From: Alphaproteobacteria bacterium
GTDB taxonomy: Bacteria; Pseudomonadota; Alphaproteobacteria; Sphingomonadales; Sphingomonadaceae
Length of the DNA: 20,700 bases
Assembly (NCBI GenBank): GCA_018830415.1
Contig: JAHJSJ010000109.1
Location: 1-20,700, forward strand
Reading direction: 5' to 3'
Numbering within the stretch: the stretch's first letter is position 1; every line of letters begins with the position of its first letter. Shown here in pieces: positions 7,209-14,808 of the stretch. A program made the translations under genes and the position numbers. Under the pieces are notes generated by a model. The model saw only the letters and a program-made list of their open reading frames with translations, was not told the DNA's origin and searched no databases.

Positions 7209-9209
7209 TCAGTTGGGCAGCGTCGGGCAGCTTAGCCGATTATCGACCGGAAGACCCGCCGATTTTGTCCGGTCGGAGGATTGCAGCCCGTATGCGCGAT
7301 CGAACAATACCGGCTGCGCCGCGACTTCAGGGCAGGGGTCGGCCGGCCAGACAAATGGCAGCCTGCCGGTGAAATCCTTGCTTTGCCCGCCACCGGGCTG
7401 ACGCAGCAGAACATCGGTTATGCCCAGCGCCTCGGTCCCCGGAAGCCATGCGGCAATGAAGGCGTCCGACAGATTCAGCAAATCATTGGCATAGACCGGG
7501 CGGCCCGAAAACAGGATCGAAATGACCGGAACGCCCTTCCCCGAAACCCGCTCAAGCGCAGCCAGATCCTGCGGATAGCGCGCCGTGTGGCGGATGGTCG
7601 CGGGATATTCGATATCGCCCTTCATCTCGGCATAGGGATCCTCTGCATGAACGACGATAACCGCGTCATAGGCGCTCACATCGACGCCTTGACCATCTTC
7701 GCTGAAGTCAACCTTACCGCCGCCCGCCGAAAGTGCCTTTTGCAGCGCCGACAGCATGTCGTCCGCCAGCGGATAATCGCTATCGTCGGTCAAATCGCCC
7801 TGCCATGTCAGCGACCAGCCGCCAAGCTGAGGGGGCACTTTATCGGCCGCCCTGCCAACCAGCAAAACTTTCGAATTCGCCGCGAGCGGGAGCGGTGATC
7901 GCTCCGTATTCTTGAGCAGAACCAGCGATTTCGCGACAGCTTCGCGGGCCGTCATGCGCGCCGCATCACTTGCAAGATCACTGTCAGCGGCCGCTGCGGG
8001 AATGGGGGAGGCCGCAAACATGCCGCTGCGCATCTTGACCCGCAAAATGCGGGTAACAGCATCGTCGATGCGGCTCATCGGCACCGCGCCGGATTCGACA
8101 TCGGCAATGGTTTCTTCGATGAATTGCTGCCAGTCGTCGGGAACCATGAACATGTCGATGCCGGCATTGACCGCCTGAGCGCAATGCGTCCGGGTGCAGC
8201 CTTCGACCTGTTCGATCGCGTTCCAGTCGGACACCACAAAACCGTCAAAATCCAATTCACCCTTCAACACATCGGTGATCAGTTCGCGATTGCCGTGCAT
8301 CTTGCCATGCGCCGCCCCCGCGCCTGTGTCGGTCCAGCTGCTGTAAGAAATCATCACCGTCTGGACCCCGGCTTCAAGCGCGCCGAAATAGCCGGGGGCA
8401 TGGGTTCGGATCAGTTCTTCGCGCGTCGTGCGCGTTTCGCCCTGATCCTTGCCGAGCCAGGTGCCGCCGTCGCCGATGAAATGCTTGGCCGTCGCAATCG
8501 CGGTGGTCGGCCCGGTCAGATCCCCCTGCATCGCGGTAACGAACGCCGAGGCATAGTCCCTTACCAGCGCCGGATCCGATGAATAGCCTTCGTAGGTCCG
8601 GCCCCAGCGCGGGCTTTGCACCACCGCCAGAGTGGGGGCGAAAATCCAGCTTATGCCGGTCGCCCTTACCTGTTTGCTGGTCAGGTGAGCGATACGCCCG
8701 ACAAGTTCGGGATCATGCGCCGCGCCCAGGCCGATATTATGCGGAAACAGTGTTGCGCCAAACACATTGTTGTGGCCGTGAACCGCGTCGGTTCCCCATA
8801 TAACCGGAATCTTCGTCGTCAGATCGGTCGTCATCGAGGCGGCATGGTAATCGCGGGCGAGCGAAACCCAGTCGGCAACCGCAGCCTGCTTCGCACCGCC
8901 GGGCCACGCCCCGCCGCCGTTCAGAACCGAACCGATATAGTGTTCGCGGGCCTGATCGGGCGTGATCGACCTGATATCCGCCTGGGTCATCTGCCCGATT
9001 TTCTGCCGCAAGGTCATTTCGGACAGGATTGCGGCGATACGCGCTTCGATTGCCGGATCGTGGTGATCGGGTTTGACAAGGGCTGGCCATTGCGCGGCTG
9101 CGGGCGCTGCAACGGTGACGGGGGGGGCGACATTGGCAGCGCACCCGCCGAGACTGGCAACCGCCACTATCCCGGCAAGAGCGCCAATAAACCTGCTATC
9201 AACGAGCAC
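7209..9209 (-). CDS. GH3 family beta-glucosidase / exo-beta-glucanase lipoprotein
   Basis: A 666-residue protein with lipobox LGGC (Cys23) and a Pro/Ala-rich linker. The N-terminal GH3 barrel shows IPVIWGTDAVHGHNNV, SPRWGRTYEGYSSD, KHFIGDGGT and FDGFVVSDWNAIE with the nucleophile Asp328. The second domain shows VLLVGRAAD, GGWSLTWQG and HAEDPYAEMKGD, whose Glu523 matches the acid/base position of barley exo-glucanase ExoI. The enzyme is expected to release glucose from the non-reducing end of beta-glucans or their oligosaccharides at the envelope. It ends after the second domain and lacks the extra C-terminal domain of the longer ExoP-type relatives, which is a natural short form and not an obvious truncation. 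The start is GTG 9209 with GAGGGG upstream. It follows the receptor gene after a 153-base gap containing a strong stem-loop. Confidence 0.92.
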   Translation of the reverse strand: MLVDSRFIGALAGIVAVASLGGCAANVAPPVTVAAPAAAQWPALVKPDHHDPAIEARIAAILSEMTLRQKIGQMTQADIRSITPDQAREHYIGSVLNGGGAWPGGAKQAAVADWVSLARDYHAASMTTDLTTKIPVIWGTDAVHGHNNVFGATLFPHNIGLGAAHDPELVGRIAHLTSKQVRATGISWIFAPTLAVVQSPRWGRTYEGYSSDPALVRDYASAFVTAMQGDLTGPTTAIATAKHFIGDGGTWLGKDQGETRTTREELIRTHAPGYFGALEAGVQTVMISYSSWTDTGAGAAHGKMHGNRELITDVLKGELDFDGFVVSDWNAIEQVEGCTRTHCAQAVNAGIDMFMVPDDWQQFIEETIADVESGAVPMSRIDDAVTRILRVKMRSGMFAASPIPAAAADSDLASDAARMTAREAVAKSLVLLKNTERSPLPLAANSKVLLVGRAADKVPPQLGGWSLTWQGDLTDDSDYPLADDMLSALQKALSAGGGKVDFSEDGQGVDVSAYDAVIVVHAEDPYAEMKGDIEYPATIRHTARYPQDLAALERVSGKGVPVISILFSGRPVYANDLLNLSDAFIAAWLPGTEALGITDVLLRQPGGGQSKDFTGRLPFVWPADPCPEVAAQPVLFDRAYGLQSSDRTKSAGLPVDNRLSCPTLPN

Positions 9210-9325
9210 GGTCGCCCCTCCATTCCAATTGCTGTTTGATCAAGCTGCCTGAGCGGCAGGATTTCGGTGACGCGCGATCCTCTGCATTGACATTACAGAT
9301 CGGCAGCCGCCCCGATAGCGGGAAC

Positions 9326-9356
9326 TGGGATCCGGAGGGGAGATCTCCGGATCCCA
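9326..9356 (-). promoter_or_regulatory. Strong intercistronic stem-loop between TonB receptor and GH3 genes
   Basis: A perfect 12-bp inverted repeat, TGGGATCCGGAG and CTCCGGATCCCA, encloses the 7-base loop GGGAGAT, seven bases beyond the receptor stop. No T-run follows it on the minus strand, so it is not a textbook intrinsic terminator. It more likely protects the receptor mRNA 3' end or attenuates read-through, giving more receptor than enzyme, as intercistronic hairpins do in other sugar operons. This role is inferred. Confidence 0.6.
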
Positions 9357-9362
9357 ATCGGT

Positions 9363-12287
9363 TCAGAAACGGTAATTGAAACCGAACAATATCTGCCGCC
9401 CGTATTTTTCGATGGTTTCAGGCAGGAAATCGCCATCCGCCGTTCTGGCCCCGCCGCCATCGACCCCGACCCGGGTCCGGTAGGCCGCGTTGGTCAGATT
9501 GTTGACCTGCAACAGCATACCCAGCCCTGCCAGCGAAGAGCCCGGCTGGAAAGTGTAGCCAAGCTGCGCCGAGACATCCTCATCCGCGAGAATTTCTGTC
9601 ACCCCGCGAACCGCGAACAACTGGGTCACTTCACCCTTGAACGCCGAGCGATAGCGATAGGCCGCGCGGGCCTGGAAGCCGTTTTTCTCGTAATAGCCTG
9701 TCACCGTGTAGACCGTGCCGGAAAGGCCCGGAATACGCGTGGCCTGACGCACGGTCGGATCCTCGCTTGCGGTCGGGCTCAGATTTGAGTCCGTGTAGGA
9801 ATAGCTGCCGATGACCCCGAACCCGTCAAGCGCCTTGTGCAGTTCGCCAAAGCCGAGCGCCCCGCTGAGTTCGATCCCCTTGATCGTTCCGCCCTGCCCA
9901 TTGGCCGGCTGATCGATCTGCCCCAGCGGACTGACCGGCACGCCCGGCGGAAGGCCGTTGGGCTGGTCCGGTGTCTGCAGCGAGGAAGGCGGGATGGGAA
10001 GCCCGGTAAAGTCGAACACCTGCCGCTGCGTGAAGATATAGCTTTGGAGGTCTTTGTAAAAACCGGCGACGCTGATGTAGCTGGTGCGGTCGATATACCA
10101 TTCATAGGCAACATCGAGCGCCCTGGCCCGCCACGGTTCGAGCAAGGGATTCCCGCCCGATGCCGACCACAGGCCGGTTCGTTCCTCGCCGACAACACAT
10201 GGCGTGGGAACCTGCGCCGTCGGGGTGCAGGGGCTGCGCGGGAAATTCGGGATGAAGCTGGCCCGCATTTCATCCATGCGGGGGCGCGCCATCACCTCAG
10301 CTGCGGCGAATCTCAGCCGATGGCCACCACCCAAATCGTAGATCATGTTCAGGCTGGGCAGCACATCCCAATACCCCTTGCTGACGCTCACCGGGGTGAC
10401 AACCCGCGGTGTCAGCGTGGCATTGATCACGCTACCGCTCGATTCCTGCCGCTGATGAACAGCCTGAACGCCGATGTTCCCGCGCAGATTGCCCGAACTG
10501 AAGGTGGCCTTTGCCCTTAACGTCAGGACTTCTTCATCAATCTTCCACGCCTTGTCGAAGGTGGAATCGTTGATGAAATCAATCTTGTCGTAATATTTCG
10601 GCAGCGCGGTGCGCAGGTCAACCGCGAGCACGTTTCCGAAGCCGGCAAAGTCCAGCGATGTCGGATCGACCAGATCAACCGGATCAACCAGGGTTTGCAG
10701 ACGGCCATTTTTGAGCATCAGGTCGAATTCATCGACCCGCTTGTTCTTGGTCCGCTTGGTGAAGTTCCCACCAACGTCAAACTGTTCGAAGAACCCGTCC
10801 ATGTCATATTCGAACCCAAGGTCGAGCGCGAACACTTCTTCTTCGACATGCGGTTCCTTGGTCTGGCCATCATGGCCCCACCCGCCCCAGGGCGCACGGT
10901 CTCCAAGCGAGACCTGCGATGCGTCGGCGTAATCGAGGCCCTCACTGTGGGTCGGAAAACCACCATTGACCAGATTGGTGATGTCAAACCCGATGCTGTC
11001 AAACACGCGATTGTCGTTCTGGGTGACATTGGTCGCGCAGCAACCGAACCCGGCATAGGTTTCGGTAATGCTTTCGTCACGTTCGTTTCGCGAATAGGAC
11101 AAATCGCCGATGAAGCGCAGCCGGTCGGTCATCTTGAATTCGGCGTTCAGACCGCCCGAAAACAGATCGTCGTCGCGGGTGTTGTAATCATTGCGGAGGA
11201 CCGGTGCCACGCCGTTGACGACCCCGGAAATACCCACCTGCGTCCCGCCGATGTCGGCTGTTTCGACATTGGTGAAAGTCTGATTATCGGCCCACACGTT
11301 CGAGAACCACTGCGCGCCGCGCGTCACTTCGCGCTGTTCGAACCGGGAGTAATAGAGATCGGTCGTCAGATGGACGCTGTCGCTCGGTTCCCATTCGAGA
11401 ATGCCGATCGCGGCGGCGCGCTTGTTCGAACGCGAAGTCGCGAAAATTTCCTGCCCGCTGAGGAACAGGGCCGTATCGGCCGTATCCGGGGAAATACGGT
11501 CGCGCGTGAAGTCAGCGCCGCCGAAACCTTCGTAATTATAGGCTTGGTAGTGGCGGTTCGATGATGGCGAATCGAGATAGGCAAAACCCAGCGCCCAGCC
11601 GAGGGTTCCGGCCTCGTTCTGATCAATATAGCTGCCGCTGGCGCGGAAGCCATATTTGCGGATGTCGTCATTCAGCTGGTCGCCGGAATTGACCTCCCCG
11701 CGAAGGTTGAGCGCAATCGCTTTCTTGCCGAACGCGAGTGGGCGCACCGTCCGCAAATCGGCGGTGCCCGAAAGGCCCATGCCCGCAATGCTGGCATCGG
11801 GAGTCTTGTAGATCACGACGCTCGACAGCAATTCGGAAGGATATTGGTCGAATTCCACACCGCGGTTATCGCCCGAACTCGCCTGCTGGCGGCCGTTGAG
11901 CAGGGTGGTGGAGAAATCGGGCGCCATGCCGCGAATGGAGATCACCTGGGCGCGTCCGTTGACCCGCTGCGTGGTAAGGCCGGGCAGGCGCGAAATTGAT
12001 TCGGCAATCGAAATATCGGGAAGCTTGCCGATATCTTCCGCCGTGACCGCTTCGACGATCGAAAGTTCCTGCCGCTTGAGAGCGATTGAACTGGCAAGCC
12101 CTGCCCTGATGCCGGTTACGACGATCACATTGCCGTCAGCATCGGTGATCACATCTTCAGCCGGCTGCTTTGTTTCTTGTGCGTCTTGCGCGAAAGCCAC
12201 GCTGGGCAATCCGGCAGTCAGCGCCAGCGCTGATGTGGTGATCCCAAGCAAAAATGTGCGACTCGAAGAACGAGTTTGAAGCTTCAT
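9363..12287 (-). CDS. TonB-dependent outer-membrane receptor (Xanthomonas/Caulobacter type)
   Basis: A 974-residue outer-membrane transporter. Residues 1-33 are a signal peptide ending AFA|QD. The plug domain follows: IVVTGIRAGLASSIALKR, EDIGKLPDISIAESISRLPG and the INGR-like block (NGRAQVISIRGM), then LLSSVVIYKTPDASI. The rest is a beta-barrel ending in the aromatic residue Phe of FGFNYRF, as expected for BAM-dependent folding. EDIGKLPD is characteristic of the large Xanthomonas/Caulobacter receptor subfamily that imports oligosaccharides using TonB-ExoBBD energy. No TonB, ExbB or ExbD gene is in the window. ATG 12287 is preceded by AGGGAGGGG. Two LacI-type operators and a consensus -35 lie upstream, so it is the prime regulated gene of operon A. 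The GH3, GH30 and permease genes downstream indicate a beta-glucoside-type cargo, by inference. Confidence 0.93.
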   Translation of the reverse strand: MKLQTRSSSRTFLLGITTSALALTAGLPSVAFAQDAQETKQPAEDVITDADGNVIVVTGIRAGLASSIALKRQELSIVEAVTAEDIGKLPDISIAESISRLPGLTTQRVNGRAQVISIRGMAPDFSTTLLNGRQQASSGDNRGVEFDQYPSELLSSVVIYKTPDASIAGMGLSGTADLRTVRPLAFGKKAIALNLRGEVNSGDQLNDDIRKYGFRASGSYIDQNEAGTLGWALGFAYLDSPSSNRHYQAYNYEGFGGADFTRDRISPDTADTALFLSGQEIFATSRSNKRAAAIGILEWEPSDSVHLTTDLYYSRFEQREVTRGAQWFSNVWADNQTFTNVETADIGGTQVGISGVVNGVAPVLRNDYNTRDDDLFSGGLNAEFKMTDRLRFIGDLSYSRNERDESITETYAGFGCCATNVTQNDNRVFDSIGFDITNLVNGGFPTHSEGLDYADASQVSLGDRAPWGGWGHDGQTKEPHVEEEVFALDLGFEYDMDGFFEQFDVGGNFTKRTKNKRVDEFDLMLKNGRLQTLVDPVDLVDPTSLDFAGFGNVLAVDLRTALPKYYDKIDFINDSTFDKAWKIDEEVLTLRAKATFSSGNLRGNIGVQAVHQRQESSGSVINATLTPRVVTPVSVSKGYWDVLPSLNMIYDLGGGHRLRFAAAEVMARPRMDEMRASFIPNFPRSPCTPTAQVPTPCVVGEERTGLWSASGGNPLLEPWRARALDVAYEWYIDRTSYISVAGFYKDLQSYIFTQRQVFDFTGLPIPPSSLQTPDQPNGLPPGVPVSPLGQIDQPANGQGGTIKGIELSGALGFGELHKALDGFGVIGSYSYTDSNLSPTASEDPTVRQATRIPGLSGTVYTVTGYYEKNGFQARAAYRYRSAFKGEVTQLFAVRGVTEILADEDVSAQLGYTFQPGSSLAGLGMLLQVNNLTNAAYRTRVGVDGGGARTADGDFLPETIEKYGRQILFGFNYRF

Positions 12288-12300
12288 TTACCCCTCCCTG

Positions 12301-12318
12301 ACAGGATTATATTCCTGT
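12301..12318 (-). promoter_or_regulatory. Dyad over a TATAAT box just upstream of the receptor gene
   Basis: ACAGGA and TCCTGT form a perfect 6-bp dyad separated by six bases, and the centre read on the minus strand contains TATAAT (12311-12306). It sits just before the AGGGAGGGG ribosome site of the receptor gene. No convincing -35 lies 16-18 bases farther upstream. It may be a -10 element with a very short leader, a second regulator site, or chance. Confidence 0.3.
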
Positions 12319-12375
12319 TTATCAATCCCATATTCTTACGCGATCCATTGGAAGGGCGTTCAATGCCGATCTGTG

Positions 12376-12389
12376 TGGGAGCGCTTCCA
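12376..12389. promoter_or_regulatory. LacI-family operator 1 of the TonB receptor promoter
   Basis: TGGGAGCGCTTCCA matches the 14-bp consensus palindrome at 13 positions. It lies 89 bases upstream of the receptor start codon and 40 bases from the perfect copy at 12430-12443. The pair brackets a consensus -35 hexamer, a layout expected of promoter occlusion or short-range looping by a tetrameric or paired dimeric repressor. Confidence 0.75.
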
Positions 12390-12416
12390 TAGGGAGTTGC
12401 CGCCAGAGCGGAGCAA

Positions 12417-12422
12417 TGTCAA
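12417..12422 (-). promoter_or_regulatory. Candidate -35 hexamer TTGACA for the receptor operon
   Basis: Read on the minus strand, 12422-12417 is TTGACA, a perfect sigma-70 -35 sequence, lying between the two LacI operators. The hexamer 17 bases downstream is CAACTC, a poor -10, so the promoter assignment is tentative. The only nearby TAT-containing match (TATGGA) is about 25 bases away and overlaps the edge of operator 1. Confidence 0.35.
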
Positions 12423-12429
12423 CGTAATT

Positions 12430-12443
12430 TGGAAGCGCTTCCA
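12430..12443. promoter_or_regulatory. LacI-family operator 2, perfect palindrome, of the TonB receptor promoter
   Basis: TGGAAGCGCTTCCA is a perfect 14-bp palindrome with a central CG, beginning four bases beyond the stop codon of the LacI-type gene (12450-12448). Together with the copies at 1966, 12376 and 13661 it defines the regulator's probable binding consensus. Read-through from the regulator gene into the receptor operon would cross this site. Confidence 0.8.
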
Positions 12444-12447
12444 CAAA

Positions 12448-13500
12448 TTAGTTGGGCGCGCCCTGGCTGGTCGAGGATCGCTGGATCAGCTCAAAGGGAA
12501 CCAGATGCTGGTGATCCGCCATATCGCTTGCGCCGTTTTCGCGCATGATCTGGCCAACCAGCAATTCAATCGCCTTGGAGCCGATAACCCGCAATGGCTG
12601 GTGAATTGTCGTCAGCGGAGGCCAGACGATCTGGGACACCGGCGTATCGTCAAAGCCCGTGATCGACAGGTCGGATGGCACATTCAGCCCAATCCTGTGG
12701 GCGCTGAAAAGCGCGCCTGCCGCCATGTCATCATTGGCGCAGGCGAGCGCGGTCGGCCTTGCGGCAGAGGCAAGCAGCTTTTCCGCGCAATCGATGCCGG
12801 ATTTGAACGTGAAGTTCCCCTTGGCGACCGTCACGCAGCCTTCATCAATCCCCGCGTGGCGCAACGCTTCGAGAAATCCATCGAGCCGCAATGCCGCAGA
12901 CCTGTGGTCTTGCGGCCCGCTGATGAATCCGAAGCAGCGATGGCCGCCGCGCACAAGATGTTCGCCAAGTTCGAAACCCGCCTGCCGGTCGTCAATTCCC
13001 ACCGAATGCGCCAGCCGCCGCGCATCAGGCCCGGCCGAAATCAGGACAAACGGGGCTTCACGCTGTGTCAGCGCGCGGATCAGCCCGGCATCATCGGAAA
13101 ATGGCGGCGTGAGCACAAGTCCGTCGCAGCGGCGTTCATCCACCATCGCCAGCACGCGTGAACGGTAAACATCCTGCGCCGGATCGAGCGTGTGGGCGAT
13201 CAGGCCATAGCCCAGTTCCGAGCAGGCCCGCATCGCCCCCAGTTCTACCGCCGAGTGATAATAGCTGTTCGGTTCGGCATCGGCAGCTGCGGCGAATATC
13301 AACGCCACCACCCGGCTTGATCCGCTTGCCAGTTGGCGTGCCTGAAGATTGACCTGATAGCCCAGATCCTTGACCGCCTGCAAAACACGCTGGCGCACGC
13401 GCTCGCTGGTGTTGGGGCTGGAATTGAGCACCCGCGAAACGGTTGCCCGCGCCACCCCCGCCGCGCGGGCGACATCATCGATCGTCGGCTTTTTATCCAA
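12448..13500 (-). CDS. LacI-family transcriptional regulator
   Basis: A 350-residue regulator. The N-terminal helix-turn-helix is TIDDVARAAGVARATVSRVLN (residues 6-26), followed by the hinge NLQARQLASGSS, where Leu57 would intercalate at the central CG of the operator. The rest is a periplasmic-binding-protein-like sugar-sensing domain (VVALIFA, DGLVLTPPF, FGFISGP, CANDDMAAGAL, SITGFDDTPVSQ), with the effector presumably a sugar released by the locus. The start is TTG 13500, since an in-frame stop lies just upstream; a weak GAGAG precedes it. It is upstream of the receptor gene on the same strand and divergent from cupin 2. Four matching palindromes in three promoter regions of the window indicate local regulation of all operons. 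Repression relieved by ligand is the usual mode and is inferred here. Confidence 0.92.
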   Translation of the reverse strand: MDKKPTIDDVARAAGVARATVSRVLNSSPNTSERVRQRVLQAVKDLGYQVNLQARQLASGSSRVVALIFAAAADAEPNSYYHSAVELGAMRACSELGYGLIAHTLDPAQDVYRSRVLAMVDERRCDGLVLTPPFSDDAGLIRALTQREAPFVLISAGPDARRLAHSVGIDDRQAGFELGEHLVRGGHRCFGFISGPQDHRSAALRLDGFLEALRHAGIDEGCVTVAKGNFTFKSGIDCAEKLLASAARPTALACANDDMAAGALFSAHRIGLNVPSDLSITGFDDTPVSQIVWPPLTTIHQPLRVIGSKAIELLVGQIMRENGASDMADHQHLVPFELIQRSSTSQGAPN

Positions 13501-13564
13501 TGCTCTCGCTCAATTTGCCTGCGCCGCGTTCCGGCTTCTCAATAGCGTTACCGGGCGCAGCGCA

Positions 13565-13601
13565 GGCTGGCAAATGGCTTGCGCCGCGCCAATTGCCAGC
13601 C
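13565..13601. repeat. Imperfect inverted repeat in the lacI / cupin 2 divergent region
   Basis: GGCTGGCAAATGGC and GCCAATTGCCAGCC pair at 13 of 14 positions around a 9-base spacer. A third related half-site, CAATTTGCC, occurs near 13511-13519, close to the regulator's start codon. It may be a second regulator's binding site or a leader hairpin in the lacI transcript. No function is proven. Confidence 0.4.
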
Positions 13602-13660
13602 CGGTCTGCGATCCCCCGAAGGGCCAACCCTACAACACCATGCGCCATTGCGCAGCACAA

Positions 13661-13674
13661 TGGAAGCGCTTCCC
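13661..13674. promoter_or_regulatory. LacI-family operator of the cupin 2 / DUF6445 operon
   Basis: TGGAAGCGCTTCCC matches the palindrome TGGAAGCGCTTCCA at 13 of 14 positions. It lies 44 bases upstream of the cupin 2 start codon (13719) and 160 bases from the divergent lacI start, so it could control operon C and perhaps autoregulate lacI. Confidence 0.75.
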
Positions 13675-13718
13675 AAGCATCGCATTGTCGATTAGCCTGC
13701 GGGCAAAGGAGCGACCTG

Positions 13719-14723
13719 ATGCCGAACACCATCAGTGCGGTGGATGCAAACGAACTGGGCCGCATCGCGGCCCGTGCGGCCGATGTGCTTGATCCCGTTG
13801 TGGTTCGCGGGCTGGCCGCAGACCTGCCCGTCGTTCAGGCGGCGGGGAGAGGCGATCAGGAAATGTTGCAGTATCTGGCGGGTCATGCCCGGGACATCGA
13901 GGTTACCGCGCTGCATGCGCCGCCAGAAATATGCGGAAAGTTTGGTTATAATGACGGGTTGACCTCGTTCAATTTCTCCAAGCGGACGACCGGATTTCGC
14001 CGTTTTATTAGCGAATTGATCGCGCATGGTGGGCCTGACGGGGCGGTTGCGATTCAGGGGATTCGGGCGCACGAAGCGGCACCGCAATTCGCTGCGGAAA
14101 ACGCGATTGCCTGCGCACCTGCGGGCGGCGAATACAGGCTGTGGCTGGGAACCCGCGCAGAAGTTGCGATCCATTGCGATCCGGCGCCGAACATTGCCTA
14201 TGTCGCTGCCGGGAAAAGGCGTTTCACGCTGTTCGCGCCCGAGGAGATCGGCAACCTTTACCTCGGCCCATTCGATCCGGTTCCCAATGGAACCCAGATT
14301 TCGCTCGCAGACCCGCTCGCGCCTGACGATGTGCGCTTCCCGCGGTTCCGCGCAGCGCTGGGCCGGGCGCGCGTGGCCGATCTTGAACCGGGCGACAGCA
14401 TTTTCATTCCGACCGGCTGGTATCATCATGTCGAGGCGCTTTCGCCGGTCAACCTGCTGGTGAATTACTGGTGGCAGGGGGCAAGCCAGGGGCCGTCCCC
14501 ATGGGATGCGCTGATGCACGGATTCATGGCGCTGCGCGGGCTTTCCGCTGCCGAAAAGCGCGTTTGGCAGGCGATGTTTGCGCATTATATCTTCGAGGAA
14601 AATGGCGATCCTGCGGCGCATATCCCGCCGCAAAGCCGCGGCATACTCGCCAGCCCGACACCGCAAATGATCGCAGCCATGCGCAAATCGATCCTGCAAT
14701 CGCTTGGCGGCCCGCGGTCATGA
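13719..14723 (+). CDS. Cupin-like (JmjC/Cupin_8) Fe(II)/2-oxoglutarate oxygenase family protein 2
   Basis: A 334-residue cytoplasmic protein, paralogous to the one encoded at 1916-894. The metal-binding HxD is His152/Asp154 in EVAIHCDPAPNIA, then YVAAGKRRFTLFAPEEIGNLYLGPF, and the distal His236 lies in LEPGDSIFIPTGWYHHVEAL, followed by LLVNYWW. The C-terminal half (SPWDALMH, NGDPAAHIPPQSRGILA) is also shared with the paralogue, so the two are full-length homologues. Expected chemistry is Fe(II)/2-oxoglutarate-dependent hydroxylation, probably of a protein or peptide side chain by analogy with JmjC hydroxylases; the substrate is unknown. ATG 13719 is chosen because AAAGGAG precedes it; an in-frame extension to 13443 would run back through the operator and into lacI. 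It heads operon C with the DUF6445-like gene. Confidence 0.87.
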   Translation: MPNTISAVDANELGRIAARAADVLDPVVVRGLAADLPVVQAAGRGDQEMLQYLAGHARDIEVTALHAPPEICGKFGYNDGLTSFNFSKRTTGFRRFISELIAHGGPDGAVAIQGIRAHEAAPQFAAENAIACAPAGGEYRLWLGTRAEVAIHCDPAPNIAYVAAGKRRFTLFAPEEIGNLYLGPFDPVPNGTQISLADPLAPDDVRFPRFRAALGRARVADLEPGDSIFIPTGWYHHVEALSPVNLLVNYWWQGASQGPSPWDALMHGFMALRGLSAAEKRVWQAMFAHYIFEENGDPAAHIPPQSRGILASPTPQMIAAMRKSILQSLGGPRS

Positions 14724-14808
14724 GATGCGCCGGGATCGGGATTTCGGCGCGCGCGCCGGGCCTGACTTGTGCCTTTCGCGCCGCGTCTTACCCATGCGCG
14801 TCCTATCC

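Noticed and set aside
9326..9356. Intrinsic terminator after the receptor gene
   Set aside because: The stem is strong but no U-tract follows on the transcribed strand, so it is listed as a regulatory stem-loop.
10695..11564. Plus-strand open frame of 289 codons inside the TonB receptor gene
   Set aside because: It is antisense to an intact receptor barrel and has no recognisable motif or ribosome site.
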